A DNA stretch of 64,000 nucleotides from Embiotoca jacksoni (GCA_022577435.1 JAKOON010000007.1:19668866-19732865); one strand, 5' to 3'. Shown: positions 19,079-31,504, counted from the stretch's first letter. Notes: a model not told the origin generated them from the letters alone. Made by a program: numbers and translations.

Positions 19079-21197
19079 CTGGGGCAGTGGGAAACATTCA
19101 ACCAGCATCCCTTTGGCCCAAAGCCTTGATTCACGAGCACCAAGCCAGGGCTCCCCTTTGTTGTAATGAACATAATTTTATGCCTACTATTATCATGATA
19201 TCTCACTGGCAGATACAAACATAACACACATTACTTTTAAAAATGTAAAAATTCAAAAGAAAATATGCCACATTTTAATTTTTTTAACATTTCTTTCAAA
19301 TAAATCTTTAATATTGAACCTACTTAAACAGGCTTGGACTGTAGCCTCTCAATCTTGACATATTTAGGCATAATCAAAGCATCCTTTTATTGACCTGCAG
19401 TATTAGCTTGTTCATTTCAACCTGCTGCCAAAATTTTGTGACACAACTTTTTTCGGCCAATACTGATGACATGCCGATATGATTGAGCAGTGTAAATACT
19501 ACTTATAAAGACTGGATACCTACATTGTATGAAAACACGTTACAAAACATTTTTGCGGCACTGGGTAATAGAATAAAAATGTGGGGAAATTAATTTTCTT
19601 ATTGTATTAAAAAACAAAAAGGTAGAACAGTAAGACATGTATGGGTTAGATGTCCATTTTTAGTACATTGTGTGGGATATGTGTTAAATATCTGACTTTT
19701 CAGTTGTCTTTAATCAAATAGGGATCATGAGACACCTTTCTGACTTTTGGTTCTCTGAACATAAACAGACAGAGGTCGTACGACGGAAGAAAGTAAGCTT
19801 AAGTGACAGCTTCAAAGTCTTGCTAGCTAATCACTGCTTAAAGGTAGAAAAACTTTTTCTACCAGTTCTGTGACTGGAAAGGGGATTTCAGACTCTGGAG
19901 AGCACTTTGACCTGAAGCATATGAGGCCTTTTTTAAACAATAAGACAATTTGCAACATAAATTCTGTGTTTTTGGTGTTTTTTAGACCACAAAAGTAAAC
20001 AACCATTGATATACATAATAATCATTTCAGTTTTTTGTCAGTTTTGGTGTTAGTTATATGACTGCATTTAATGACAGTTTAGAACTTGTTTGTCAAGCTA
20101 ACCGTCATTATAACTTCTAAACAGTTATATAATGTTACAGTAAAAATCTCTCTCAAATAGGGAGCTAAAGATGATGAACTGCAGAAACAATCTGCTAAAC
20201 TTTATACGTGCTCTTGCTTAATGTTTATATCCTTTATGTCTTATTTTCACTCTGGATTCTTCCTCTCTTTCTTTTTGCTCCGGCCCTCCCTTCCTCTGCT
20301 GCCGTGTGACAGATGAGGCAGAGATGAGAGGATGAGAGGGGAGATGTGTTGCACCTCGCTTCTCTTTCTAATGTCTCTGGCTGCTCGGAAACCATGTGGA
20401 AAACTAAAGACTATTAATGCCACAAACAAATCTCTCTCAAAACAGAAGCTCTTTTACATGTTTTAGTGCATGGGTAGTCTAAAGGCTTAATGACATGAAG
20501 AGAGGGGGAAGATAGAGGGAAAGGTTGGGGTGGGCATGGAATGGAGGAGACGTATAGAGAGGGAGATGAAAGAAGAGGAGGAAGATGTGTATGGATGAGG
20601 AAAAGGAAAAAGAGGAGCTGGAGGAAAACAAGGTGCTCATGTAAGGAGGAGATGGAAGAACTGAAAATGACAATATGGAGGATGGAAAGCATTAGATGCA
20701 CTGAGAGAAAAAAAAAAAGAGGCATGGAGAAAATGTAAAGAAAGAGTTTAAGTTGAGAAGATTAGCTGTTAGTACATGAAGGCCTTTGGGAAAAGTGGAC
20801 CACCAGGATGCCCCAAAATAATTGCCAGGTTTTCTTACATGTTCAGTGCAAATTAAGCCAATTCTTTTGAAAATACAATGTAATGTCTTTTTCCAGCCAC
20901 TAGTGTTATAGGAGATAATCAGCTTGAGAAGAGAGCACAATTAGGTGACAAAATTCAAAGAGCCAGTCAAACAACCCCCAGACAATGTAGAAAACCTCAT
21001 GAAAATATGACATTTCTATTTTTAACAATTCTAGTCATTGAAATTGTGTAATGTAAAACATTATAAAGAGGAGCCAAACACTTTGACAATTCCCATGAGC
21101 AATAGCTAGAAGAAAAATGCATCCCTTTAATTGATAGAAAAACCTCCACAAGTGGGCAGGAAAACATCTGACAGAACTAGGCTCAGGTTGGGCTGAG
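19078..21197. other. Intergenic DNA with a purine-rich segment
   Basis: About 2.1 kb without a recognisable gene. Positions 20490-20740 are GA-rich on the plus strand and give spurious Glu/Arg- or Ser/Leu-rich frames. The rest is AT-rich. Confidence 0.45.
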
Positions 21198-21208
21198 GAG
21201 AGAGAGAG

Positions 21209-21261
<53 letters not shown>
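21198..21261. repeat. (AG)n microsatellite
   Basis: An AG array with one CG interruption near 21211, located just before the antisense LINE 3' end at 21296. Confidence 0.97.
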
Positions 21262-21265
<4 letters not shown>

Positions 21266-21295
21266 GAGAAGAACAGAATAGAGTCACTCAACTCA

Positions 21296-21830
21296 GATTT
21301 ATTTGAATAGCACCTTTCATACAACAATGCATCCCAACGTGCTTCACAGAGCAAGATAAAAGACTTAAAATACAATAAAAACAAGAGAAAAGTTTAACAA
21401 AGATGAAACAACAAACACAATTAAAATCCAAACAATAGATGAAACAGTAAAACAATACAGTACCAATTAAAAGCCAAGCTAAAAAGATAAGTATTACGTT
21501 TTCTTTTTAAAATGTCCACAGAAGTGGAGTCCCTCAGATCCACAGCACAGGGCTACAATGGGTAATAGGGGACACTCCATACGTTTTTTGTAGAGAATCT
21601 GGGTATAACCAGGAGGCCAGCAATGGAGGATCTGAGGGATCTGTTAGGCACATATCTTGAAAGCAAGTCTATGAGGTAGGCTGGTGCAAGTCTGAGCAGT
21701 GATCTTAAAACAAGCACAAGAATCTCAAAAATAATTCTGAAAGTGACAGGTAACCGGTGCAGAGACACAAGAGACAATAAACAGATGGTGTAGCCTGTAA
21801 ACAAAAAACTAAATAAAAGCACAAATCTAT
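21296..21830 (-). pseudogene. L2/CR1-type LINE ORF2 C-terminus and 3' end
   Basis: The minus strand reads LHRLPVTFRI near 21780, then LLRLAPAYLIDLLSRYVP and LRSSIAGLLVIPRFSTK. These are the hallmark C-terminal motifs of teleost L2/CR1 (Maui-like) LINE ORF2 proteins downstream of the reverse transcriptase. After about 21550 a decayed STSVDIL and TYLFSLAFN-type end follows, and then the 3' untranslated end (minus strand GAAAGGTGCTATTCAAATAA) up to 21296. A stop and a frame change separate the pieces. Only the 3' portion is present, the usual 5'-truncated form. The RT catalytic motif is missing. Confidence 0.75.
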
Positions 21831-21939
21831 GTGAGCAAGCACAGAGACAACAAACAATTTTAAAAAAAAGCAAACTATGAGAGACAGAAGACATATTGTT
21901 AATGAGACGATGCATAGGCAGTGAAGGAAGGAGTAAAGG

Positions 21940-22262
21940 CGATGAGCTCAGTGCATTACTGGAGGTCCCCTCAGCAGCCTATAGGCTGCAGCATAATTAT
22001 GGTATAACTCAAGGTCATCTGAGCCAGCCCTTAAATTGAAAAAGTTTTAAGCCTAATCCTAAAAGTACAGAGAATGTCTGCCTCAAGAACACAAACTGGG
22101 AATTAGTTCCACAGGTGAAGGGCCTGAAAGCTTAGCGCTTTACCTCTTATTCCACTTTTGTAAACTATAGGAACCACAAGAAGGCCAACATTCTAAGAGC
22201 GAAGCACTCTATTCGGATAATATAATGCTATAAGATCATAGAGAGAAGTGTCAACTGCTGCC
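21940..22262 (-). mobile_element. Second antisense LINE-derived repeat
   Basis: AAGCCTAATCCTAAAAGTAC, ATTAGTTCCACAGGTGAAGG, GCCTGAAAGCTTAGCGCTTT and GAGCGAAGCACTCTATTCGG match the pattern of a common fish interspersed repeat that is the reverse complement of L2-type ORF2. It differs from the copy at 21296-21830. The family name is not certain; the repeat character is recognised from memory. Confidence 0.5.
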
Positions 22263-22750
22263 CCGAGCACAAATAGGACGCGCGCCCAGCACGGAAAAAA
22301 ATTATTTAATGGATAAGGTGACCATTGTCCTGGTAATAACAGCATTGTGGGTGGTACAGCTCGGGACATTTTTCGACCTTGTTGACTGTTCTCCCCTCAT
22401 CTACTGTGAAACTACAACAGAGAGAGGTAAGGAAGTGGAGCTGTAGCAGGAGCTCCCGTATCAGCTCCCACATCAGAACTGATACGGGAGGGTTTGACAG
22501 AAAATTTGATGTGGTCCTCGGGCAAAATCGCAGACGTGTCGGGCCAGCACTCACAAAAAAATGTGTCACATAGGAACTGATGACGATCATGCGATGAAAT
22601 TTGTAACACTTACTCATGAACGTTATAGCTTCTCGGTGCTTCGTGAACATCACCACCCTCCACCCTCGTAACTTATTGATCCACCCCCATACTTTTGGGA
22701 AAAGACTTATTTTAATTTTTGCCATTTCTACCTAGGGTTTTCATATCAGA
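22263..22750. other. Unassigned DNA with a perfect 12-bp hairpin
   Basis: Contains the inverted repeat CTCCCGTATCAG (22453-22464) and CTGATACGGGAG (22479-22490). A 139-codon minus-strand frame (22306-22725) has no recognisable domain. Confidence 0.45.
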
Positions 22751-22756
22751 CCGAAG

Positions 22757-22990
22757 GTGTCTGTGGGTCAGATGGTAGAGCACATTGTACCACTAATCGG
22801 AGGGTTGGGGGTTCAAGCCTTATCTCCTCCAGTTCACATGCCAAATAGTAGAACACTGAACCCCAAAGTTGCTCCAGATGGCGAGCACCTTGCATGGTGC
22901 ACCGTGCGTGTGTGTTTATGTGTGTATGGCAAAAATTGTAAAGCACTTTAAAAGCCTTTGAGGTAAAAAGACGCTATATAAGTGCAGACA
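22757..22990 (+). mobile_element. tRNA-derived SINE, diverged copy
   Basis: The head is GTGGGTCAGATGGTAGAGCA (A box) followed by GGGGGTTCAAGCCTTATCTC (B box). The body is CACTGAACCCCAAAGTTGCT and the 3' end AAGACGCTATATAAGTGCAG. It is the same family as the copies at 52399-52675 (minus) and 62547-62820 (plus), but lacks the middle segment (the GGGCAAGACACTG-type part) and is the most diverged of the three. Confidence 0.8.
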
Positions 22991-24559
22991 AGTTTGAAAT
23001 AGTAGAAAAAAAACAAACTTGTTTCATATTTGGTTTCCAGACGTGTTCTTTTTTTTTTCTCAATAGTTGAATTGTTAAAGGGAACTCGCTGTGTACAGTT
23101 TGTTTTATGCCTGGAGCATTTTGTATATCAGATTATTTATAAATTTGTATATTAGATTTGTACGTGTCATTATACGGTACTTTTTATTCCCTTGTCATTA
23201 TCTGTTTTATTGTAATTGTCCATTACCATGCAACATGTATCATTGCGGACTCATTTCTGTTTTCATTTTGTATATATTTGTGTAATGTTGTTTCACACAC
23301 CGAAAATGGTAAATACTTGCCGAAAATATTTTGCATCAAGACTAGTTGTACTGGCAGAGATGCAAATTTGTGACAGTTTAATTTAAAAAATAGTTCAAAT
23401 AGATACACGTAAACTCATTCTTCAGAAAAACAATAGATTCAAAATGTCAAAAATATATTTTTAAAATTGTCACAGGTGGTATTAAGGTATTAAGATAAAT
23501 CACTGTAGGAGGAGAACTTCAATACTGTTGTAAACATGCACAAATATTTCTTTTAAACTGACAAACAGATGTAGGGTAGAGCATATCAGTCTGCCATGAT
23601 ACAGGCAACTGGACAGGCAAGCAGGCAGGCAGGCAGCCCAACTGAGAGAGAAAAGTTCAGTTTGGCAATACTTTGGGTTTAGATTTTATGACACAGGTGA
23701 CAATGTAATACCTGTTGTCTGTTGTTTTCACTGTGCATGTAAAAGGGTTTAAGAGCAGGCAGTGAAATTTGTGCATAAAGATAAAAAATACTGTTTCTAA
23801 AATACGACTTGGTTCCCTTCCTTCATACTAAACAGACGTTGAAAGGACTCCCAATTGTTTGCTCATGTGAGGGGAAAGTGTCAGGTCAAGCTCCATTGAT
23901 CTCAGTAACCCTCTCTTCTGATTGGCTGATTTAGATTAATTTCTCCACATCAGAATGGCCGCTCTGTGTTTTCTTTTGCATAAAAGGGCCATGGGCAGTG
24001 GGCCATGATAAGGATGGTGATATAACATGAATATGAGTTTGTGACATCACAAAACGTACTGCAGTCCAAATGGCACAGTTGCAGTTGCATTTGGGCCTTT
24101 TTCTGTGCAATGAACATTTTGAACACTTTCACAGTATTTATTTAGCGCCTAGACATTCATTTATAATTGAAAGAAATTCAAATCTGAATTTCTACAAAAT
24201 GGGACCTTTAATGTGTCGTGTGGACACTTTGTAGGTATAATGATCATATTTAACCTCCAAGCAACGCTCATCAATCGCATGTAGATGTATTTAAACCCAG
24301 CATATTGGCGACACGAGGTTTCATAAAATGATTGACGACATGATTATACACATCTCTAAATACATTGTGTTGATTTTGAAGCAGAAGAGCTTCCAATGGT
24401 CCCAGTCAAGTCTAATTTATTTTTATAGGTTTCAGAAGTTAACAGCTATTCCAGTTATTAACCTGTACCACCTCAGATAGCCCCAGGCAAGCAGTCCAAA
24501 TCTTAACCAAGCCTTCAGTGATAGCATCACAGTGTTGGAGTGGAAAAGAAGCGCTCCCA
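22991..24559. other. AT-rich intergenic DNA
   Basis: About 1.6 kb with no recognisable gene. A short (GGCA)n run lies at about 23617-23636. Sequence around 23880-24210 is less AT-rich but not assignable. Confidence 0.4.
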
Positions 24560-25150
24560 TTAGATTGCCAGCTAGATAAATAGACTATAATGGGCTGCTG
24601 GGGGTGTGTTTGGTCGTTTGGCCTGACGCTCCCATCAGATGTGATCTGAGGGTCGCCGCCATGAATCAAGCAGCAGTGCAACGTCATTGGTCATCCTGAC
24701 AGCTGAACAAAGCCCGGCAACTGGGGAGGGACAGACTCCGCTAATGGAGCCAGATTAGGATGGGTGTGCTTTGTAACTCATGCTGGCACTGTTGGAGTTG
24801 CTCAGTTGGATGTGTGGGGTCACTGACTTCTTTATGAGATACCTGAGCAAGGCATTGTGGGCCAGTGGCACTGTGGCACTGTATGTGTTGGTTCTGCTGG
24901 GCTGCACTACAGTATGCAGCATATTAAACTTACGGACAGACAGACGGACGGTAGATAGATAGATAAATAGACTTTAAGGTTATGATGTGTGAGTGCAGGG
25001 CCTGATGATGTGGTAGTGGTGTGGCTGATAAGAGGCCGATAAAGCTTTAAGGGCTAATGGTTTCCATTAATGAGAAAACTGGCTGTGATTATGACAAATA
25101 GGTGGAGAGCAGCAGGCTAAGCAGCAACACACAGCAGCTATTGTTCGGCA
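24560..25150. promoter_or_regulatory. Candidate conserved noncoding block
   Basis: Two GC-balanced stretches (about 24560-24770 and 24980-25150) have complex, non-repetitive sequence with GATAA, TAATGG and CATTAATGAG motifs. A degenerate GACAGACGGACGG/TAGATAGATAGA tetranucleotide run (24934-24966) separates them. No exon-like frame. Enhancer status is inference. Confidence 0.3.
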
Positions 25151-25676
25151 GCAGAGCTTTAGCATCTCATTACACTTCCTCCTGATAGACCTCCTTATTT
25201 CCTACATACACCTCCTCATAGACCTCCTCCTCTCCCTCCTAAGCACCTCCTCCTCTTCCACCATTAAGGGCTCCATCTTACTGTCAGACCAATGCGGTTG
25301 TCATTTTCCTGTCCAGCGCCCACGTTTAAATAGCAAATGTACTTGATTGAGCGCCCGTGAGTCTGGTGGTCTTAAAATGAGGTGTGGTAAGGACCATTGT
25401 AGGCGCATTGCTGTTTTGGGTCAGCTGAAAGCAAATGCAAAACTGACCAAAAGAAACGGGTCTTAAGTCAATTATTGTTGTTGAGGGTGGATTATTAAGA
25501 TAGTAATATGGCAGGTGCACATGTACACTCTTGTTGTTCCGACATAAGGGCGGGCAGCAAGAGTAAAAATATAAACATTACAGTGTGAAGCATTATTATT
25601 ACATCACCAGCATGGTCAGATCTATTTCCTTTGCAGAGAAGTCTTCTTTGCTTTTGCTTTGCAAATCGGATATTAT
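25151..25676. other. Intergenic DNA with a CT-rich patch
   Basis: Positions 25180-25265 are rich in CCTCCT. No gene recognised. Confidence 0.4.
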
Positions 25677-26604
25677 AGCTGCCTCCCAATTGAGGGGCTG
25701 CGTCCTTCGGAGGATGCATCCTTTTGAAGGTGTGGCCTTAGTAGACCAGGTAAGCCGTGAAGGCTGAACCGAAATGTGACACTCTAGTTTACTAGTCTAC
25801 TATTATGTTAGCAAGTGTTCCAGCCGTTACTGTAGCACTGCTTCCATCGCCAACCTTCAGAGCTTCAAAACAGGGCTCAGAAATTTGCATTTTATTTGTA
25901 TCATTTAATGGAGAAGATGGAGAGGCTTTACCACCAGCGTGTGATGTTTCTGAGGGTCAGGGGGCCATGGCCTGGTAAAATAATATTGAGCCTGTTATTA
26001 AGTTATACGTTATTAAGATAGTTAACAACAGTTGATATGTGACGGATGTCATTTAACTCTGAAAATATAATTTTATATTTAAATTAACCAGTGCTGGAAT
26101 CTCATAAAAGTACATTTACTAATCTTAATGTTTTTCACAGGACAGCACCAATATAAATGATGATATTATAGCATTGCTGTAGATTAAACTACTTAAGGTT
26201 ATTTGAAGTAGCGTGACGTTACACATCTACAGTAGTAAAATGCAACAGACACATTCATGTAGCAATATTAATCCAAGTGCAACATATGTATACTAATAAT
26301 AAAAAACTGACAGGGGGCATTTTAATGCGCAGAGTGTACGTGCAATTTTGATACTTAAGTACATATTGCTGATACAGTTACAGACTTTTACTTTTACTTT
26401 GGTCTCTAATCCAATACTGGTGTGCTATGAATCTTGGGAGTAGGGTGTGAAAGGTCGACCTGTTGTAACCTTCGTTGCCGGCGAAATTATGGACGCATTT
26501 GTAGGCTTCATTGGAAGGAGTCTTCAAAATGAGACGGCCTAGTCACACTGCTGTGACACAATTGGCTCTCAAATGCAGCCTTTGAAGGTTGAATTGGGAC
26601 AGCG
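25677..26604. mobile_element. Putative non-autonomous DNA transposon
   Basis: The left end AGCTGCCTCCCAATT and the reverse complement of the right end (CCGCTGTCCCAATTC, 26590-26604) match imperfectly. Similar GGCTGC and GAAGG words follow inside both ends. The 0.93-kb interior has no transposase-like frame. I could not identify a clean target-site duplication, so the class stays open. Confidence 0.35.
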
Positions 26605-27999
26605 GTCATGTTAGCAATTTGTCACAATAAAATAAATTCATGTCAGTTTATTTTGCAATAGGTGCTACGTGTACAGAAGATGAATTAATCCGAACGAATT
26701 ACGTGTCATTTGATATTCGTTCAAATGTCATTTTTGGCATATGTATTGATAATTTTGTAAGTCATCAAAAGCACCTTAATATCTTATTTGAAATAGATGA
26801 AAAAGACATGTTTTACTTTCAGTGAAATGTAGTCCTCCAAAGTCCTCCGTTCTTTTTTTCTTGTGGACATTTTTAAATAATGCCCTGAGTTTAAAGGGTT
26901 AAGTTAGATTCTGTTAAGGAATCATTATAATTCTCAACTTGTTCTGTTTCATTAATCTAACTGCTGAAAAGTCACAATTTCTGAGCTGTGCAGGACAGGC
27001 AGCTGACAAATGGCTGATTTTGAATAAATTTGGATGCAATGTCAACAAAAAAATCTCAGATTGTGTTTATTGTCAGTGATTTTGCAAGTGAATTATGCTG
27101 TTAAATTTAGTACACACTAGGGCCAAGAGAGCTAGAACGCTTTCCAATCTCCTGCTAGCTTGTTTGACTGTGTGTATGTGTTTCTGTGGTGAATGAAGGT
27201 GTTTAAGTCAAAGGACCAGTTTTCTACTGTAAAGTAAGAACTTTTGCGGATCTCCTTCTGCAGCCCCATAAAATAAAATTGTCAAAAAGTCACCAATTGT
27301 GTTCAGAAAGTGGAAAGCAGAAAAGTCAAAATGTTCTTTTTTTTTTGTACAGTGAACCAGACCTCGTTACACCTGGAGAGTTTGATGATTTTAATTTCCC
27401 TGCCTGGATTGAATTCTTGCCTCCTGGTGTTCAATAATTTTCATGGACCATGAATCCCGAGAAAATAAAGATTTTATATTCTTTTTCATGATGGATATTC
27501 TACGATTTGAGTCTATAGTTTACCTGAATTTTGAATAAGACTTAATAAGATTTAGGGTATAGGCAACACTCTATATACATATTTTTTGTACGTAGCAAAT
27601 TTAAATTTGAAAAGTTACCTATGTCCCCAGAGGCTTTTGTTTTGGCGTGCTCTGGAAACAACCTCATCATGTCAGACTGCTTGTTTTTGATTTGGCCCCC
27701 TCACCCGCTATTATAATTGGAGCACTTATCTCTGAGCTTTCGGGGCATTAATATGGTTTAATAGCACAGTTTGCAGTACATTAATAGTTTAATAGGATCA
27801 GTTGGAGTATATTAATATTCCTTAACCTCCACTCCACCCTTAAAATCCCACCACCAACTTTTAACCTTCCGTCCCTCCATCATTCCCTGCTTCACCCTTC
27901 CTCTTTTCTCTCACACACCCCTCTGCCTTCTTTCTCCCCCCTCAATGCCATCTCTCTCTTTCCTCCCCCTCCTTCTCCAAACTCATTTCAGCATGAGAT
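26605..27999. other. AT-rich intergenic DNA
   Basis: About 1.4 kb with no gene. A 61-codon frame at 26640-26825 has no recognisable motif. Positions 27840-27980 are pyrimidine-rich. Confidence 0.4.
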
Positions 28000-28210
28000 T
28001 ATAAATGGAGCCTTGGGAAAATGTGATAAATCAATTAATCATTTGTAGCTGTGTAGCTTAATGAGTGAACTGAGGTGTCATAATTAGTTCTCCCAGTATC
28101 AATCATTAAGTGCAAGTTTGCTGATAAACAGGCAGTTGATGAGAGCAGAGATATGGCTGAGAGTCTCCTGCTGTTACTGCTGGGAAATCACATGATAAGA
28201 CCACTAAATG
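28000..28210. promoter_or_regulatory. Candidate conserved noncoding block
   Basis: Dense in AT-rich cores (AATCAATTAATCATTTG, CATAATTAGTTC, TCAATCATTAAG) within otherwise complex sequence. No frame and no repeat match. Inferred enhancer-like. Confidence 0.3.
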
Positions 28211-29198
28211 TGCATTAATGAGCAGCAGTTTATAGCATTTTATTTCTGCTACACTTCAATTACATCTGAATGGTTGTCTTTCTATCTGAAAGATTTTAAA
28301 CTTCCGCTTTTTATTTGTCATAGCTTGGCTTAGAAATAGGAAAATACAATACGTTTATTTTTTCATTTTACATTTGTTTTCTTGTAATATCAGTAATGAA
28401 AAAGTAGTAATACCACAAAGTTCTGCAAGTCCTGCAATCAAAATTTTAATTTAAAGTATTCAGACTGTAGTATTATATTTGTTTAGATTAGTTTTACAGC
28501 CTTACAGCATTTTACTTGTTGAGATGAAATTTTGTAAATGTTAATTGGTGACCTGACCTTTCAAAAAAAAATATTTTTCATTTTTCAGGTTATCAAATTA
28601 CACAAACGACACCTTGACATTTTGTAAGCATGTAATATTATATGTACATTAAAAACGACATTATTGTGCAAAAACAACATGCGTCCGCAGAAGGCCTTTC
28701 GGTATATTTCTGCAAATACCTCCATCCACTTAACAACAGTACACTGTGCACTGGCTAAGTTACTCCTAGGATAAACCTAGCTAATCAGTGCAGCACCGAG
28801 GATAGTCCACACATGATGTTTCTCTCAAATATAAATGGATTGTGAGAACAATCTCTACAAAAAGAACCTCTAACAAAAAACAACAACAACACTTTGTACA
28901 TCTGTGACAGAAGCCTTTGCGTGGTTTTGTTTATCTAATTTAATCTTGTGTCACTTTGAGATGAGTTTACCTAGAGTACAGTATGGATCTAAAGTGGGTG
29001 TATGTTGTAGCCTCCTTGATCAGTCCTTAAAGAAAGCGCAGAGGAAGAGGTTAAATAAGTGAACTGCTTCACAGGCCTCCCTGTAAGGAGCTGAGGTAAC
29101 TCATGCATATATAACACTTACATTTAGAGGGGGCGTGACTGTGTGTGTGTGTCAAAGAAAAGAAGGGTCATGGAGGAGGTCACAGGCTCATAACCGTT

Positions 29199-29201
<3 letters not shown>
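28211..29201. other. AT-rich intergenic DNA
   Basis: No recognisable gene, RNA or mobile element. Confidence 0.4.

Positions 29202-29279
<78 letters not shown>
29202..29279. repeat. (GT)n microsatellite
   Basis: A perfect GT array of about 39 units. The 65-codon frame across it is an artefact. Confidence 0.98.
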
Positions 29280-29282
<3 letters not shown>

Positions 29283-29443
29283 AGGCGTGCTAATGATGTT
29301 TCTAGCATGGAAAATGCCCCAGTGAGCAGCCTAACTTATTGAAATCACAACCTCAACGTTGGAAGCCATTATCGCACTAATTTGCATAAAGACTCTTTCA
29401 AATAGGTTCCTTTGGCCGGGCCACGCCTCCATCCCCAGCCCCG

Positions 29444-29446
<3 letters not shown>

Positions 29447-29483
<37 letters not shown>
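29447..29483. repeat. (GT)n microsatellite, short
   Basis: A perfect GT array of about 18 units. Confidence 0.97.
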
Positions 29484-29484
<1 letters not shown>

Positions 29485-29639
29485 ATCTGAATCTGACATT
29501 CCTTTTAGGTTCCAGTTAGGTTAACGAAAAGTTAAGCCTAACCCCCACGTCGCCTCCTATCAATATCCAGCAACCCTGCCCACTCACGGTGATAAATGCA
29601 CAGGGTGTGTCTTTGTGAGGAATAACACAGGCAGACAGG

Positions 29640-29880
29640 GCCACAGACACATATTTACACACCCATACGCACAGTGGATGGTAACAAGCCATTAACGAAG
29701 ACTTAATTGATGAGCTCGTTAAGATCTATTATTAGAGAAATTGATTTCAAATAGCCACTTTAATCTGGTGGCCAGGGGGAAATAGGCCACAATGCAAATT
29801 GAAGCTGCTAAAGTACATAATGGAGCAAGTAATTCATAGATTTCACTTTCACTAATTAATAATTGGAGATTGGAGGGGGT
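29640..29880. promoter_or_regulatory. Candidate conserved noncoding block between two GT arrays
   Basis: Contains CCATTAACGAAG, CTTAATTGATGAG, TATTATTAGAG, AAATTGATTTC, AGTAATTCATAG and CTAATTAATAATTGG within 230 bp, lying between GT arrays at 29447 and 29903. Many TAAT cores in complex sequence suggest a homeodomain-responsive element. Inference only. Confidence 0.35.
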
Positions 29881-29900
29881 GGTAAGTGAGCGTGTGTTTG

Positions 29901-29902
<2 letters not shown>

Positions 29903-29959
<57 letters not shown>
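29903..29959. repeat. (TG)n microsatellite
   Basis: A perfect TG array of about 28 units. Confidence 0.98.
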
Positions 29960-29961
<2 letters not shown>

Positions 29962-30907
29962 GCTGACAGTGTTAATGTGGGTCTGTTGTGTATCTCTTGT
30001 TATTAATTAATGAGCTTTATTCCCAGGCAACCAATTAGTCATTAACGATCTGTATGTGTGTGTTCAGATGTTTTTAAAGTGTGTGTTGGCCAAGGTTTGT
30101 TTATAATCAAGAATATACATTTTGGGCTTTCCTTAGTAAATATAAGTAAGGCTTAAAATGATCTAATAAAATTGAAATAAAGCGAGCATGTGACAACAGC
30201 CACACTGGAATTTTGTACCTATTTTGTGGCTTTTTCAAGGCCAGTTCATGGTTTCCGCATCTGTGTCCACACACAGCTGTGGACTCACACTTTCAGTACA
30301 TACTAAAATGAGAGGAATGCATAGAAACACAAGCCCACTAGAAAACATCATGGCAACCTCCTTACAGCAAGATGAAGAGTTGCTTTGTTTAATGTGTTTG
30401 GCTGGGGAACATCAAAACTATGTAGAACTTGTTAACAACAACAAGATTGAGGATGATCACTTTTCTGGCACATCAAGTTAAAATCTTTCAAAATTAAAAT
30501 GTTTTTCAAGGTCCTTCAGCTCTGTTGGAGAAATACACAGAGGATTGCAGATTTTTAATGAATTAATTTTAATTTTAATGAATTAATCAGGACAACTGAT
30601 GAAGCCTGATATTGGCCTCAGGCTCAGGTAAACTTGGAAATATATATTTACACACATTATAGGACAGGCAGCACTTGGGCACAGATATTTAAGAAGTTCC
30701 ACCCTTCCTACTTAGAAGCAAGAAACCCAAATCCCAAAGAGACCTTTTGTGTTTATTTGATATCTTTTTGCGATTGATTGTGGTCGTTCAGCATCCCTTT
30801 TCAGTCATTTTACATCTTTTAAATATTAAGTTAATTATCTTATTCATCTCTTTGGCACAGTATGTTTTGTTGGACATAAAAGTATTGACTTTATTATTGT
30901 GTAATGC
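29960..30907. other. Intergenic DNA, no gene seen
   Basis: Contains an AT-rich near-direct repeat (TTAATGAATTAATTTTAATT, near 30556). An 85-codon frame at 30224-30481 has no recognisable domain. Confidence 0.4.
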
Positions 30908-31504
30908 GTGTGCATTACCTCTCATGCTGCTCAGCTGCAGCTTGGTTGCGTGTGTGTCCACACCGGCTGCGTGTCAGCTGCAGTGCTGCGGCTGCAGGTC
31001 CTATCGTTGAATCAATGAGATTCTCTTTAATACTGCCCATCACTGTAGTATTTTTTAGGTCCGACGGGTGATGAGTTGTAACATAAAAGCAGTTAATTTA
31101 GTTTTGTTTACCCTCGTACAGAGCGAGACGCATACAGGCACTCACGGTGGGACAGGGGATCGATACAGAGTGGGAGGGAGAGAGAGCCGAGGGGAAAACC
31201 TCGCATTTACCTGCTAAAGAATTGCCATGATACTATATGATATAACAGGAGCCTACGCTGGGTTTTTGCAATGATTATACAGTACAAATGTGATCACAGA
31301 TTATTTTCCTGTTTATTTTAGCTGGGAACCACGTGCGGCACTCGTGGAAAATAGGCTTCGGTTCTATTTCATAAACGACGCACTGCACGCATGAGGCGTG
31401 AGATGGAAGTGTGAAACGCGTCTCATGCAGGCTGCGCGGCTGCTCTATCCGTTAATATGGACAGCTAAATAAAATGACGCAACGCAGCAACAGGTAATGC
31501 ACAC
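30908..31504. mobile_element. Putative non-autonomous DNA transposon (hAT-like?)
   Basis: Both ends carry GTGTGCATTACCT: direct at 30908-30920 and reverse-complement at 31492-31504. The interior of ~600 bp is relatively GC-rich, with GCTGCGTGTCAGCTGCAGTG and CGCATGAGGCGTGAGATGG facing GCGTCTCATGC, an internal inverted repeat. It has no transposase frame. A 90-bp internal part recurs at 10278-10370, which supports a dispersed repeat. I recall similar sequences in many fish genomes but cannot name the family. Confidence 0.5.

Noticed and set aside
22306..22725. A 139-codon minus-strand frame
   Set aside because: No family motif recognised, no supporting context; probably chance or decayed repeat.
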